The notes: generated by a model from the sequence alone, not told the origin. 64,000 nt of DNA from Leishmania martiniquensis (GCF_017916325.1 NC_090165.1:682001-746000), one strand, 5' to 3'. Shown: positions 47,423 to 57,577, counted from the stretch's first letter. Numbers and translations: made by a program.

Positions 47423-50400
47423 ATGGCGAGCTTTCCGGCGGCGCCCTCTCTGGATCTCCTACCGAAGTCGCTATCGGGCGTAGAGGAGGAGCTGCAGAAG
47501 ACGCACACGGCTCTTTTGGATGACATCAAAGATGAGCTTCTGTGCGTTGTATGCGGGTGTATCTTCATAGACCCCCGTGTACTGGAGTGCCAGCACTGCT
47601 TCTGCCTGCGATGTCTTTACGCTACCGTGTCGCGCGACCGAACTTCGCACATCGAGGTGCCCTGTGCCTATCGATGCGCGGCCGTCACATTGACGAGAGG
47701 TGATATTCGTACGCTTCCCAAGAACCACTTTCTCGCTAACACATGCTTGCTTCTGCGGCAGCACCTCGTGCGCCAAGCACGCTTGCTCGAGCGCAAACTG
47801 TCTCTGAGCGCCATGGCGGATCAAGAAGCTCCGACTTCCACTGAGGAGCCGAAGGGTATTGCGGCTGCCCCACCAGTGACGGCCGAGGCCGCAACGCCTT
47901 TGACTGCAGCAGCTACTGTGTCGCCAACGGCGCTGTGCGCATCAAGTCACACTTTGGTGAATAAAGAGATCGATGCGTTGAAGGAACTGCATGAATGCGA
48001 ATGGTGCTCCTGTGCGTCACCCACGTGTGAGGTGTGCCCATACTGTTGGAGTCGCATCTGTGCTGAATGCCGCGGGCAATTTTCGGATCACCAGTACCTT
48101 TGCCTGGAGCTGCACGAGCCAGGACGTCGACCGGCGGAGGGGTGGTTGCCTGGCGCGAGCACACCCACGGTGGCCGACTCGGATGACGGCGCTGCTGCCG
48201 GCCACGAGAGAGGGGCCCTAGAGACGGAGGTGACGGGCGGCGCCTTGGAGATTGGAGTGGCGGCGCAGACGCCTGACCAGGCGTCTCCGTTCCCGTTCTT
48301 CATCATCCCCTTCGCTGTGCCTGTCTTGGTGAAGGAGTGCCTTGTGAAGAAGCATCGCGCGATCCTGCAGCTGAGCGAGATAGACGTGAGATCCTTGACG
48401 GCGGTGCGGCTAGCAGTGCCGGAGGTGGAGGTACAGTGCCAGCACCATACCACCGGCTTCGGCTTCGACTTCCGTGTTCACCCTTCCTTCAAGACGGCGG
48501 AAGGGGTGGAGGTGGACTTGACAATGCCGCACTGGGCTGACGGTAGTGGAAAGCCCACCACTGCCCTGTCTTTCCTCGCCAACACCGCCCGCCTCGGAGA
48601 GATCGTTTTGCAGGATCTTCGACGGCTCAGTACGGTGATGAGCAAGGTGGTACTGGAGCTGTCGAGCGCCGCTAATCAGGCGTACGTGCGTCGCAACAAG
48701 GGGCTGCACATGTACGCCGTACACGTGTGGTTGCTGGTGCGGTCACAATGCATGATTGCCCGCGACGCGCTGCTGCCCCATCTCGAGCGCTCTCGCTTGC
48801 TGGAGAACATCATGGGCGACTTGGTTGTGTACCAGTTTCAGCAGATGGCGAATCATGCGTCGGCGCCTCAAAAGCATGCCATCCGTGACAAGTGCATAGC
48901 CTTCATGAAAGTGGAGGTGCAGCTGAGCCGGCAGCTGGACCAAGTGATGGAGGGCGTTGCCGCCGTGTGCCGTGGCATTCAGACGCTGCTGGCCCGCATG
49001 TACACAGGAATGAAGGAGCTCGCGCAGCCGAAGGTGCATCGAGGCGAGGAGCACAGGCGTTCACGGCAGAGTCGTATCCGGTTTAGCGCACGGCTGTTTC
49101 AATCACGCCAGCAGGAGCACCAAGACTCACGCGAGCGCAAACCTCAGGACTCTGCATCTGCGCCAGTCGATCGCATGACGCCGTTGCCGCGCACTGGCGC
49201 GGGAATAATCCGTTCGCTTTCACAAAGACCACCACGCACTAGCGCGTTGTTGGTCGAGGCCGCTGCAGCGTTTCCACCGCTTCCTCAGAACGTCACGGAC
49301 GCCGTTCCCAGCCTTCTCAGCAATAATCCGAGAGAACGGGACTGCAGTTTTCGTGGGCAAGTAGCAGAGCATGGTGCGATGACGGGCGTCCTTACGGAGT
49401 CCATGCTTTCCATCCTCCGTTGCTTCATGCAGGCGCGCGTGTGGGAGTGGTCGCTGAGCAACACGTGTATTCGGGAGTGCGGCCTTAGTGAATCAAACCG
49501 GCGCGCGCTGCTAGCAGCTGAAGAGGAACTGCAAGTCATCACGGACGACCTTGTGCACAGCATATGGTCATCCTCTCGCATGACCTATATCCTTGAAGTG
49601 GAGCAGGACGCCGCTGGTCGAGCGTCGTCGCTGGACATCCTGGTGGACGCGGAGACCCTTGAGCTGCTGAGAGGTGCACTGGAGTCCCCCATGTATGATC
49701 ACAGTGAGGTCTGCGAGTCGCTAAAGGCGCTCTCTCAGCTGCGCGCACAGTTTGTCGCCTCTAGCGCTGCGATCACCCTCGCGGCACGCCATCCAGACAC
49801 ACAACAGGAGCTTCTGAGCATGATGAGCTCTGTCTTGAGCACCACCATGACGCATCAGACCACGGTGCTGCGTCCCGTCGTCCAGGCGGCCACCTCCCTG
49901 AACGAGAACTACGCCGCCTACCTGCGTACACGTCAGATGAACCCCGCTGTCGGCGAACGGCCGTCCCCGAACGAGGACACGCTGTTGGCGGTGGATGTAC
50001 TGAAACTCTTGCAGCGCCAGGGCGGCGAGAAGCTGGTCGACTACCTCGCCGCTGTGTCGAAGGCAGGGGGCCGCCACGACAGCGCCGCAAGAGAAGCTCA
50101 CGCTCCGCGAGGCGTAGCTGGAGCGCCCGTCTCGGCGGCAGCGCAGGGAGAACGTATGCCTGGTGCGCCGAGCGCCGCTGCTAGGAAGGGTGCCACGCCA
50201 CCCCTGACTTGCCCGTTTCTCACCGACTTTTCGCTACGTGACACAGCGTTGTCTTCGTGCCAAGCCTATGGTGAGGCTCTCGTGCGCGTGGCACACGGGG
50301 CGCATCTGCAGTCCGGATCCGCTCCCGAGGGCCAACAGCGAGGGCAGTCGCCCGAGGAGCAGGCGAGCGCTGCGGCGGTTGGCATGGAGGTAGGTGCCGA

Positions 50401-51031
50401 GGTGCCTTTTCCGGTGGCGGGGGCATTGGAGCGTTTCACTGAGTCGGTGGAGAGAACCTTCGCCGCTCGAATCGAGGAAATGGAACCACGGATATTGTGG
50501 CCGTCAACTGACACCTTGCGCACGGCCGACGCTAGCGTGCAGCGCAGTGCTTCGGTGGTAGACACGGTAACCGCCGAAGCTGTGTCCCTCACAGCCAGCG
50601 AGGAGAGTAGCTCTGCCCACGACGACGACACCCCACATCGTGAGCCACTGTTTGCGGCAGACATGAACGCGTCCGTTGTGGCCTTGAAGCATGTCTCACC
50701 ATCTGCCACAGATGGCGACGGCATTCGAAAGGCGACGAAGCTCTTCGCGGCTTCTTTTCAGCTGCCAGCGACCACCACCGTGGTGGGGCAGCGGCGGCTC
50801 ATGTTGCTGCCCTTCTACCGCGGTGAGTGTGTGTACAAGGGGCGGGCGACCCTCTTCTACGTGGACGCACAGACGGGCACCGTGTACATGGACCCCAGAA
50901 CGCTCTCCGTCGCAAGTATGCACCAGCGCGCGCTTGTGGTGCTGAGCTCGCCGCTCTTCTTTATTCTGTTGAACGCGACTCTACGCATCTTTCTGCATCG
51001 GCCGTACCGGCTGGAGGTCATGTACCAGTAA
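47423..51031 (+). CDS. RING-finger and B-box-like (TRIM-related) protein
   Basis: A 1,202-residue protein from the first ATG of the frame. A RING-type zinc finger spans about 41-85: C41-x2-C44, then C56-x-H58-x2-C61-x2-C64, and C81/C85. This suggests ubiquitin E3 ligase activity. A second Cys/His cluster at about 192-225 (CEWCSC...CEVCPYC...CAEC...DH) looks like a B-box. The order RING then B-box recalls TRIM proteins. Helix-rich segments follow (about 380-530 and 640-830), with a proline/serine-rich linker at about 545-625. The C-terminal about 80 residues are compact and hydrophobic (FYVDAQTGTVYMDPRTL, then a nonpolar run). I do not recognise a named orthologue. The frame continues upstream to 46850 but without ATG and with pyrimidine-tract composition. 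Confidence 0.78.
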   Translation: MASFPAAPSLDLLPKSLSGVEEELQKTHTALLDDIKDELLCVVCGCIFIDPRVLECQHCFCLRCLYATVSRDRTSHIEVPCAYRCAAVTLTRGDIRTLPKNHFLANTCLLLRQHLVRQARLLERKLSLSAMADQEAPTSTEEPKGIAAAPPVTAEAATPLTAAATVSPTALCASSHTLVNKEIDALKELHECEWCSCASPTCEVCPYCWSRICAECRGQFSDHQYLCLELHEPGRRPAEGWLPGASTPTVADSDDGAAAGHERGALETEVTGGALEIGVAAQTPDQASPFPFFIIPFAVPVLVKECLVKKHRAILQLSEIDVRSLTAVRLAVPEVEVQCQHHTTGFGFDFRVHPSFKTAEGVEVDLTMPHWADGSGKPTTALSFLANTARLGEIVLQDLRRLSTVMSKVVLELSSAANQAYVRRNKGLHMYAVHVWLLVRSQCMIARDALLPHLERSRLLENIMGDLVVYQFQQMANHASAPQKHAIRDKCIAFMKVEVQLSRQLDQVMEGVAAVCRGIQTLLARMYTGMKELAQPKVHRGEEHRRSRQSRIRFSARLFQSRQQEHQDSRERKPQDSASAPVDRMTPLPRTGAGIIRSLSQRPPRTSALLVEAAAAFPPLPQNVTDAVPSLLSNNPRERDCSFRGQVAEHGAMTGVLTESMLSILRCFMQARVWEWSLSNTCIRECGLSESNRRALLAAEEELQVITDDLVHSIWSSSRMTYILEVEQDAAGRASSLDILVDAETLELLRGALESPMYDHSEVCESLKALSQLRAQFVASSAAITLAARHPDTQQELLSMMSSVLSTTMTHQTTVLRPVVQAATSLNENYAAYLRTRQMNPAVGERPSPNEDTLLAVDVLKLLQRQGGEKLVDYLAAVSKAGGRHDSAAREAHAPRGVAGAPVSAAAQGERMPGAPSAAARKGATPPLTCPFLTDFSLRDTALSSCQAYGEALVRVAHGAHLQSGSAPEGQQRGQSPEEQASAAAVGMEVGAEVPFPVAGALERFTESVERTFAARIEEMEPRILWPSTDTLRTADASVQRSASVVDTVTAEAVSLTASEESSSAHDDDTPHREPLFAADMNASVVALKHVSPSATDGDGIRKATKLFAASFQLPATTTVVGQRRLMLLPFYRGECVYKGRATLFYVDAQTGTVYMDPRTLSVASMHQRALVVLSSPLFFILLNATLRIFLHRPYRLEVMYQ

Positions 51032-52233
51032 CTCTTTCTTCAGGGCGTACGGAAAGATGGCGCGGATGGGGGGCCACGAGGGCGGAGGGGAGAAGCGCAT
51101 TGAAGTGGGTGCAGCGCTGAGACGTCTCACGTGGGCGCTGCAGATGCTGGGCTCTGGTGTCATCGACGCGTCCAGACGGTGGCGATGGCGTCGAGTTTCC
51201 CTCTCAGTAGTGCGAAGGCGCTGCTGGTCGCCGCTGCGCCCCCTTCTTCTGTGTCCATCGCGGCTGCCATTCTCCCTCAGCACAGAAGGTGATTTGCCCT
51301 GGAGAAGGAGCACAGCCGCAGTTGCCTTCGCGAAGAGTTGTGCATATCAGTCCCCCATCCTCTCTCCTTTCCCCTCATGGTGCGGCCACAGTTCCTCACA
51401 TGGCCACCTCCACTCCCCTTCCGCATCCCCCTCAGCGATTCTAAAAAAAGGCGCGATTAGGGATGTTCACGCACACGACGGGGCAAACACAGCGAACAAC
51501 AAAAAAAGGAAAGAGAAGAGCGCAAAAAAAAACGTGAACGATTCCGTTTCTGCTTTCGCGCATCATAGCGCGACAGCTTTTCCGATGGGAAAGGCGTGTG
51601 GCCTTGTGATGCATACATTACGTTCGCTGATGCTCTCTTTCACGATTTCTTCACAACAGACGCGGGCAGAAAACGTTGAGCGAAGGCCTTTCGGCGTACC
51701 CGACAGGGACAACGACAGCGAAGACGACTCACGCATCTTGCTGCACGCACGGCGGCGGGTCTTACTCACCTCGTGGGGGCTTGGATTCACTACTCCATCT
51801 TTTCGCCTACACCAACGCCTCTCTTCATCTCTTCCATGCTCGGTCTCTCTGATGAATGCGTCCACTCATGACGCATGCTAATGCCCCTCTGCCCTTCCAC
51901 AAAAACAAACAACGCGCTCGTCGACCGCTCGGGTACGGCTGATGGTTCTATTACGGGCCCGCCAACTCTTCTCGCTTACCCTCTCTAACACGTGGCGCTT
52001 CAGTGAACTGGGGAGCGAACACGCGCAGCAAACGAGGCCGAAGCGCAAGGTGGCTGCGTTCGCGCCCCTCTGTTAGCGCTGCATTCATCCAACTTTTTGT
52101 TCGCTACGTCGACGTGCTTTAGTGGCCGCTGCTCAACCTGCGCTTCCTTGATCCGCACGAGGAGAGCGTTGTCCTCGTTTGATTAGTGTCTTTATCACTG
52201 CCAGCTCCCCTTCATGATCCGCTGCCTCCCATC
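51032..52233. other. Intergenic region
   Basis: 3' UTR of the RING gene and leader of the next gene. An ORF at 51057-51881 starts 26 nt after the stop but has A-rich and CT-rich low-complexity composition and is rejected. A-rich runs lie at 51490-51535. TCACTGCCAG at about 52194-52203 may be the acceptor for the next gene. Confidence 0.55.
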
Positions 52234-53184
52234 ATGAAGTTTACGCATCGAGAGATTGAAGAGGACCGAAAGAAGCCTGTTGGCTCTCTTTTCATGCACC
52301 TCATAGACAGAGACTCAATGCCTTCACGCAGTCATCGCAATGTGGCGGCGCGGCTGCTGAACGCACATAGCCTTCCAAACACGCCGCTGTCTTTCTATGT
52401 GGACGAAGTTCCCCAACGCTCGTCCACGCCGCTGCGGGGTCGGCGCCACTTTCCCAAGAAAACCCGCCACGTGGACTGCAGCGCGGAGGGCCCCCTGCCC
52501 CTCAGGGGCGTGCGACGTGCCGCCACTCCGCACGGTAGTATTGACCACATTTGCAGCAACATGACTCCACGAGCCTCGGCGGAGGCATCGGCGCTGCGGC
52601 AGCGGCGCTTCATACCGCCGCCATCTCGATCCTCTCCTCATCGCCCTTTCTGGTTAGGAGATGATGAGATCAACGCCTCCTCGCACCGGGGCCTCGGCAG
52701 CGCCGGTGGTGCAAGGCGTTCGAACTCGATAGACGGTCAAACGTTTTTACGCAACAGAAGCACTGAAAGCCACTTGACCGTTGGCTCGTTGATACCCTTT
52801 CCCGAAAAAGCAATTGAGAAGCCCGTTCCGCCGCGGCTTCAGCGGCAGCCGCGGCGGAAGGGTATTCGCATGTTTCCTCAGCAGCGGTCACGTAGCGCTG
52901 ATGACGTGCGCCGGGGCATCCGGATGGTGCAGCCGCCGCCGCACTGGCGCTCTGCCGCAGATCGGCAGTTGGACTTTCTCGAACTCGGCATCTCTCACCG
53001 CGAGACGCCGGCACTGCTTTACCGCAATGAAAGCCATGTCGACGTGGGCGGCCCGATTGTTGCCACGGAGGCGTCCCCAGCAACATCGACAGCCATACAG
53101 CGGTGGCGCGGTGGTCGGCGATACGGCCTCACTCCGTTCCGCCGCACCTTCGATATCATCACCGGTAGGCCGCTGGTGCACTGA
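52234..53184 (+). CDS. Basic hypothetical protein
   Basis: A 316-residue protein from the first ATG of the frame. It is rich in Arg, Pro and Ser and probably largely disordered. The N-terminus (MKFTHREIEEDRKKPVGS) and the C-terminus (YGLTPFRRTFDIITGRP) look conserved-like, with short ordered pieces such as 'SFYVDEVP' near 65. Arg/Pro clusters at about 195-215 (PPRLQRQPRRKG) coincide with a 13-bp DNA inverted repeat. No domain, membrane span or targeting signal is evident. High basicity would suit microtubule or nucleic-acid binding, but this is a guess. Confidence 0.65.
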   Translation: MKFTHREIEEDRKKPVGSLFMHLIDRDSMPSRSHRNVAARLLNAHSLPNTPLSFYVDEVPQRSSTPLRGRRHFPKKTRHVDCSAEGPLPLRGVRRAATPHGSIDHICSNMTPRASAEASALRQRRFIPPPSRSSPHRPFWLGDDEINASSHRGLGSAGGARRSNSIDGQTFLRNRSTESHLTVGSLIPFPEKAIEKPVPPRLQRQPRRKGIRMFPQQRSRSADDVRRGIRMVQPPPHWRSAADRQLDFLELGISHRETPALLYRNESHVDVGGPIVATEASPATSTAIQRWRGGRRYGLTPFRRTFDIITGRPLVH

Positions 53185-54478
53185 GGGTCGCCATGAGGGT
53201 GGGCGAGGTGGTCTTTTCCGCGCTGCACGCTACGGTGACCTGCGACCTACGGTGACAAGATGGTGCAGTCCGCCACCTTTTTTTTCCTCACGCTACTTCT
53301 ATCCTCCCTCTTCCTCTCTCATGGGCCCGACGCGTTTGCGCGCTACTGGCATAGAGTCGAGACGAGACCCTCGGCGCCTGATACTCTGTCCATCTCTCTC
53401 TGTCGCACCCCTCCTCCTCCTTCTCCTCGTCGCGTTTATTTTTTTTTGTAGTGTTCGCTTGCGTCTTCTGTGCATCCGTTGCGTCTGACCGTTGTGCCGG
53501 TCTTTTCGTATTTCTGTACGTGTGCGGGGCGTCTGTGTCGCTGATTTTCTCCGATTGCACGGCTTCAACGAAAAAAAGACTACGGGCAGCGTCACCGTCC
53601 TTCTTACTATTCAGATGCATGTCTGTGGGAGTGTCTGAGAGAACGCGTGCGCTGCGCGTCTGAGCGAAGACGTGGTGCTCGTTGTACGAAAGGGTGCGTG
53701 CAGCATCGGCGCGTCTTCATGGCATCTGACGAGGTGTTCTCGTCACCTCACTCATAAATACTAGATGGTCAACAGCGTTCCTAGATTCCTCTAAAACACC
53801 CATCACGCCACGTTCAAGCGGTCTGTACTCCCCCTACCACCGCCACCACCATACCCGCTATGTCTCTCTCTCTCTCACCCACTGCCCTACACACAGGTGA
53901 GTGGGCTTGTGCCTCGGTGCTTCTGACGTCGAGTCAAAGGGGTGCTGCACGGACGCGTTCGGGCATCCGATGTAATACAGGAGGCGCACCATAGCGACAT
54001 GTATGTGCCTCTCCGTCTCTCCACCGGTGCGAGAGATGCCCTCCCCCTTCTCTTACCTCTTTCTTCCAGTATTGTCCGTACCCCCTCTCCATCCCTCCAC
54101 CCCCACCGCCTATCACAATCGCTCCACCCCCCGTCCACCCTTTCTCCACCCCTCTCCGCACAAGCCGGCGTCTGCGTCGCTACATTACTGTGCTTCTCCA
54201 CGCTTCTTTGCTTCACAGTGCCGCCACATCGACCGCCGATCCGCACGCGGCACAACGAAACGTCTATCCTGCATCTTGGCACCTCTACCTCCGTATGTGT
54301 TCACCGCAGCGGACGCGTTTGTTGTCTTTGGTCAGCCCCCTCCACACAATTCGCCCCCCTCCCCCTTCATCGTCTCATCTCATCTCACGTCTCACCGTCT
54401 CTTCCGGACACACGCACGATCTCTTACTGCCCTCCCCTCCCCAACCCAGCCAAAACAAAAGAGGCGGAGGCGGAGCCA
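53185..54478. other. Intergenic region
   Basis: Pyrimidine-rich leader sequence (about 53830-53880 and 54040-54160) and 3' UTR. A long upstream extension of the following gene's frame (to 53942) has no real start codon and reads as CT-tract translation. No gene seen. Confidence 0.6.
54420..54449 (+). promoter_or_regulatory. Polypyrimidine tract and trans-splice acceptor
   Basis: C/T-rich tract ending in CCAACCCAG, AG at 54448-54449, 29 nt before the ATG at 54479. It supports the 54479 start of the CCDC25-like gene. Confidence 0.55.
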
Positions 54479-55105
54479 ATGGTCTTTTACTTCACGCTGA
54501 CGTCGGACCCGTCCGTCTTGTGCTACATGGGCCGTGACAAATATGAGAACGAGGAGCTCATCAAGTTTGGGTGGCCAGAGGACCTTTGGTTCCACGTTGA
54601 CAAGCACAGTAGCGCACACGTCTACGTGCGTCTGCCGCCTGGTAAGGGTATGGACGACTTAACCCCAGAGATTATTGAGGAGTGCTGCCAGCTCGTCAAG
54701 GAGAACAGCATCGAGGGGTGCAAGCTGAACGACGTCCGCGTCGTCTATACTCCGTGGAGCAACCTCAAGAAGACCGGCGACATGGCTGTTGGCCAGGTCG
54801 GCTTTCACAAGGAGCAGCTGCGGCGCTACCACGCCGTCGCCAGCAAGAACCGGGAAATGCTGAAGGCGCTCGAAAAGACCCGCGTGGAGAAGAACGACGT
54901 GGACTTTCGTAAGCTGCGCGAGGACCGCGACATGGAGGAGCGCCGCAAGGAGCGCGCCGAAAAGGCCGCGCAGGACCAGAAAGAAAGGCAGGAGTTGGAG
55001 GAGAGGAAGCGCCAGGAGGATCTGCGGGCGTACAAGGGTGTAATGGAGGACAGAAACATGCGCCTCAACACCGGCGAGGTGCCGGACGAGGACGACTTTA
55101 TGTAA
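54479..55105 (+). CDS. CCDC25-like protein (NFACT-R / DUF814 domain)
   Basis: 208 residues, the same length as human CCDC25. The NFACT-R domain covers about 1-120: 'MVFYFTL...YMGRDKYENEELIKFGWPEDLWFHVDK.SSAHVY' at the start, with the family's 'DLWFHV' and 'SSAHVYVRLP' wording, then 'VVYTPWSNLKKTGDM.VGQVGFH' at about 90-112. A charged coiled coil of Glu/Lys/Arg runs from about 115 to 195. In bacteria and Rqc2/NEMF this domain belongs to ribosome quality control proteins; human CCDC25 has also been reported as a DNA-binding membrane protein. The trypanosomatid function is unknown, and an RNA or ribosome-linked role is inference. Confidence 0.9.
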   Translation: MVFYFTLTSDPSVLCYMGRDKYENEELIKFGWPEDLWFHVDKHSSAHVYVRLPPGKGMDDLTPEIIEECCQLVKENSIEGCKLNDVRVVYTPWSNLKKTGDMAVGQVGFHKEQLRRYHAVASKNREMLKALEKTRVEKNDVDFRKLREDRDMEERRKERAEKAAQDQKERQELEERKRQEDLRAYKGVMEDRNMRLNTGEVPDEDDFM

Positions 55106-55729
55106 GGAGCTGAGGCTGCCGCGTGAAAAAAAAAGGATTGCGCGAACGGCACGCAACACGGAAAACAACAACAACGGAATCTTCCATGCAGAGCGGGTCG
55201 ATGGGCAAGTACCTGTACGCGCACGCTCACGCATGTATACAGAGGTAGAGGGGTGGGGGCGATTCGGCCCAATCCTTCTCGAAGGCCTTGCTTTCGTGCG
55301 CATCGTGATACAAGCACTCTTTCATGTGTGCGTGTGTGTGTGTGTATGTGGTTGTCTGCTTGCCTGTTTACGTCTCCAGCCCATCGTCACGGGTCGCGCT
55401 GCTCCTCGCTTCATCACTTTGTGCACGGTTCTAGCTAGTTCTGCGATCTTACATCACAGTGAATCCAGTCATGCGCAGGCCGTCGCGCAGGAAGCCGGAC
55501 GCTTTTCACGACTGGGATCGCACCGTCGCCTTTTCAGGGCGGGACCAGGTCATGCATGGCTGGCGCACGAGTGCCTTCTTCCCAGCCCGTGCGTGCTTCT
55601 CGTACTCCGTGAGAGTCGGCGTGCCTCCCACTTCCTTTTTCTCCTACGTGACACACCCGCACGCATGCGTGCGATATCTGTAACCCGAATCCCTTCGTGC
55701 GCGCACTCCTACGTGCACCGTTTGTGAGG
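55106..55729. other. Intergenic region
   Basis: 3' UTR of the CCDC25-like gene with a GT repeat at about 55323-55345. A weak C/T tract at about 55628-55646 is the only splice-type signal before the next gene. No gene seen. Confidence 0.6.
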
Positions 55730-57577
55730 ATGCGGCTGTTGTTCTGGTCGGCCACTAGTGAACTTGGCCGCGCCCCTCACCGGCGTGCCTTCTTCACCTC
55801 TCTTGTTGCCCTCTATCTTTTGGTTTTCTTGGTTTCCGACGGAGTGGCAGTCAGCAGCGAAATGAGGGGTGTAGCCATGCGCCGTGCGGGCACCACAGCC
55901 GTGTTGTACTTGTTTTTCCCGCTGCCTTTATCGTCATTGGCGTCAGGGAGCCGCTTCCTGCGCACCAAGGTCGGTGCCAACACGAATGAGCGCCTTCGCG
56001 CTGCCGAGCGGGACGAGTCAGCTTCCACCTCCGCACGGCCGCCGCCATCGGCGATGGACCTCTCCTACATTACGGCCAAGATGCCCGATCTCCTTCCAGG
56101 GTGCCAGACAGAGGACGCAGTGTGGTCTGCAGCGACATTTCGGTCGGCTTGGAGCACGCTGCACAAGGCCTATGCATCCTTCCTGGCATCGGACCCAGCG
56201 CGCGCAGCCGAGCTGCTGGAGAAAGACTGGCAGGGCCTTGCCCTGTATAACTCGTACGCGGAGACGCTGCATCTCATGTCCCTCCTCGCCCCCTCCCTTC
56301 GGATTGCCATCACGGAGCATCCATCTTTCGACTACGCCGAAGTGGAGGAGCTCTTCGTGCACTTGGGCCAGGACGTCGAGGTGCGTGGCAGTGGCGGGTG
56401 GGTCATTCAGCTACCGCCCCCGACGGTGACGGAGTTGCAGTTTCTCTTGAAGCACATTGGCCGCTTCGGCGCTGACGGCCGCGGTTGTGTGGCGAACACA
56501 GCACACCGCGCTTCCGTGTGGCGCGGCCGCCACGGTGAGGCGCTCGGCGTGACGCTGCGCGTGGGCCGCTATGTGCCAGGGGCGGCTCGAGCGCTTCTGC
56601 CGCTCGCACGGCGCGGCAGCCTGCTAATTCTATCCAAGGCTGGAATGGGCAAGACGACGCTCTTGCGTGACCTTGCCGCCGGGCTGGCGCATGATCCGCG
56701 CACGCCGCGCGTCACGGTTGTCGACACATCCAACGAGATCGGCGGTGATGGCCCCATTCCCCTGCCTTACCTTGGACGATGCCGTCGCATCCAGGTTGCA
56801 CGGCGCGAGGACCAGAGCCGCGTCATGATCGAAGTGATTCAGAATCACACGCCTGATTACCTCATTGTGGACGAAATCGCGACGGAGGAGGAGGCGGAGG
56901 CTGCCTGGTCCATCTCACAACGCGGTGTTCTGATGATCGGCACGTGCCACGGCGAGCACCTCGAGGGACTTCTGCAGAACCGCGCGCTGAACCTCCTCGT
57001 CGGCGGTGCCGCGCACGCGTTCCTGAGCAACGAGGAGCGGCGGCTCCGCAACAAGAAAAAGAAGACGGTGCTGGAGCGGCCGTACAGCTCACCCTTTTCG
57101 TTTGTCATGGAGCTGCAGGCGCGGAACCGAGGTCACCTCTACGTGGACGTCAACAAGGCTGTGGATCTGGCGCTCGATGAGCAGCCCGCTCAGTTGGACG
57201 CAGCCGTCGGCGCGGCCGTCGAGCTGAATGCACTCCTTCCGAGCCGAGTGGAAAGGCTGCTGCGGTCGCAAGATGAGCGGAAGCGAAGGCTCAAGCGCGC
57301 TTCAGGCCTGGACGGAAACGACGTCGAGGTCGGCGAAGACGAAGACGATACGATGAGCTTTTCAAGCGCGTCGCGCGACACGGTGGACAGGAGTGGTGAT
57401 ACCCAACTGGCTGGCAACGGCTCAGGTCAACAAAGTAGTAGCGGCACCGTCTCCTCGACATGCTCGGCGTTGAACAATGCAGGGCGTCATCGGCGACACT
57501 CTCAGGACGAAAAGCAACGACGGCGAGCACGCAAGACGGACGAGCAGCTCTACAAGGAGCTGCAGGGCTTCTTTTGA
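55730..57577 (+). CDS. SpoIIIAA/Ycf45-like P-loop ATPase
   Basis: A 615-residue protein if the first ATG is used. The ATPase core spans about 260-480. The Walker A loop is KAGMGKTT at 303-310 (K308, T309) and Walker B is 'YLIVDEI' with D381-E382. In between lies 'VVDTSNEIGGDGP', typical of the SpoIIIAA/Ycf45 family (bacterial sporulation ATPase, plastid-encoded Ycf45 and plant nuclear homologues). After the core come 'GTCHGEHLEGLLQNRALNLLVGG' and 'ERPYSSPFSFVMEL', also family-like. The C-terminal about 130 residues are charged and low-complexity. The first AG after the only nearby pyrimidine tract falls at 55727-55728, 1 nt before this ATG, so translation may start at 55862. That would leave an Arg-rich, hydrophobic N-terminus like a mitochondrial presequence. 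Function unknown. Confidence 0.82.
   Translation: MRLLFWSATSELGRAPHRRAFFTSLVALYLLVFLVSDGVAVSSEMRGVAMRRAGTTAVLYLFFPLPLSSLASGSRFLRTKVGANTNERLRAAERDESASTSARPPPSAMDLSYITAKMPDLLPGCQTEDAVWSAATFRSAWSTLHKAYASFLASDPARAAELLEKDWQGLALYNSYAETLHLMSLLAPSLRIAITEHPSFDYAEVEELFVHLGQDVEVRGSGGWVIQLPPPTVTELQFLLKHIGRFGADGRGCVANTAHRASVWRGRHGEALGVTLRVGRYVPGAARALLPLARRGSLLILSKAGMGKTTLLRDLAAGLAHDPRTPRVTVVDTSNEIGGDGPIPLPYLGRCRRIQVARREDQSRVMIEVIQNHTPDYLIVDEIATEEEAEAAWSISQRGVLMIGTCHGEHLEGLLQNRALNLLVGGAAHAFLSNEERRLRNKKKKTVLERPYSSPFSFVMELQARNRGHLYVDVNKAVDLALDEQPAQLDAAVGAAVELNALLPSRVERLLRSQDERKRRLKRASGLDGNDVEVGEDEDDTMSFSSASRDTVDRSGDTQLAGNGSGQQSSSGTVSSTCSALNNAGRHRRHSQDEKQRRRARKTDEQLYKELQGFF

Noticed and set aside
51057..51881. 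274-codon ORF starting 26 nt after the RING gene
   Set aside because: Low-complexity Lys/Asn and Ser/Pro stretches caused by A- and CT-runs; no splice acceptor between the two genes; best read as 3' UTR.
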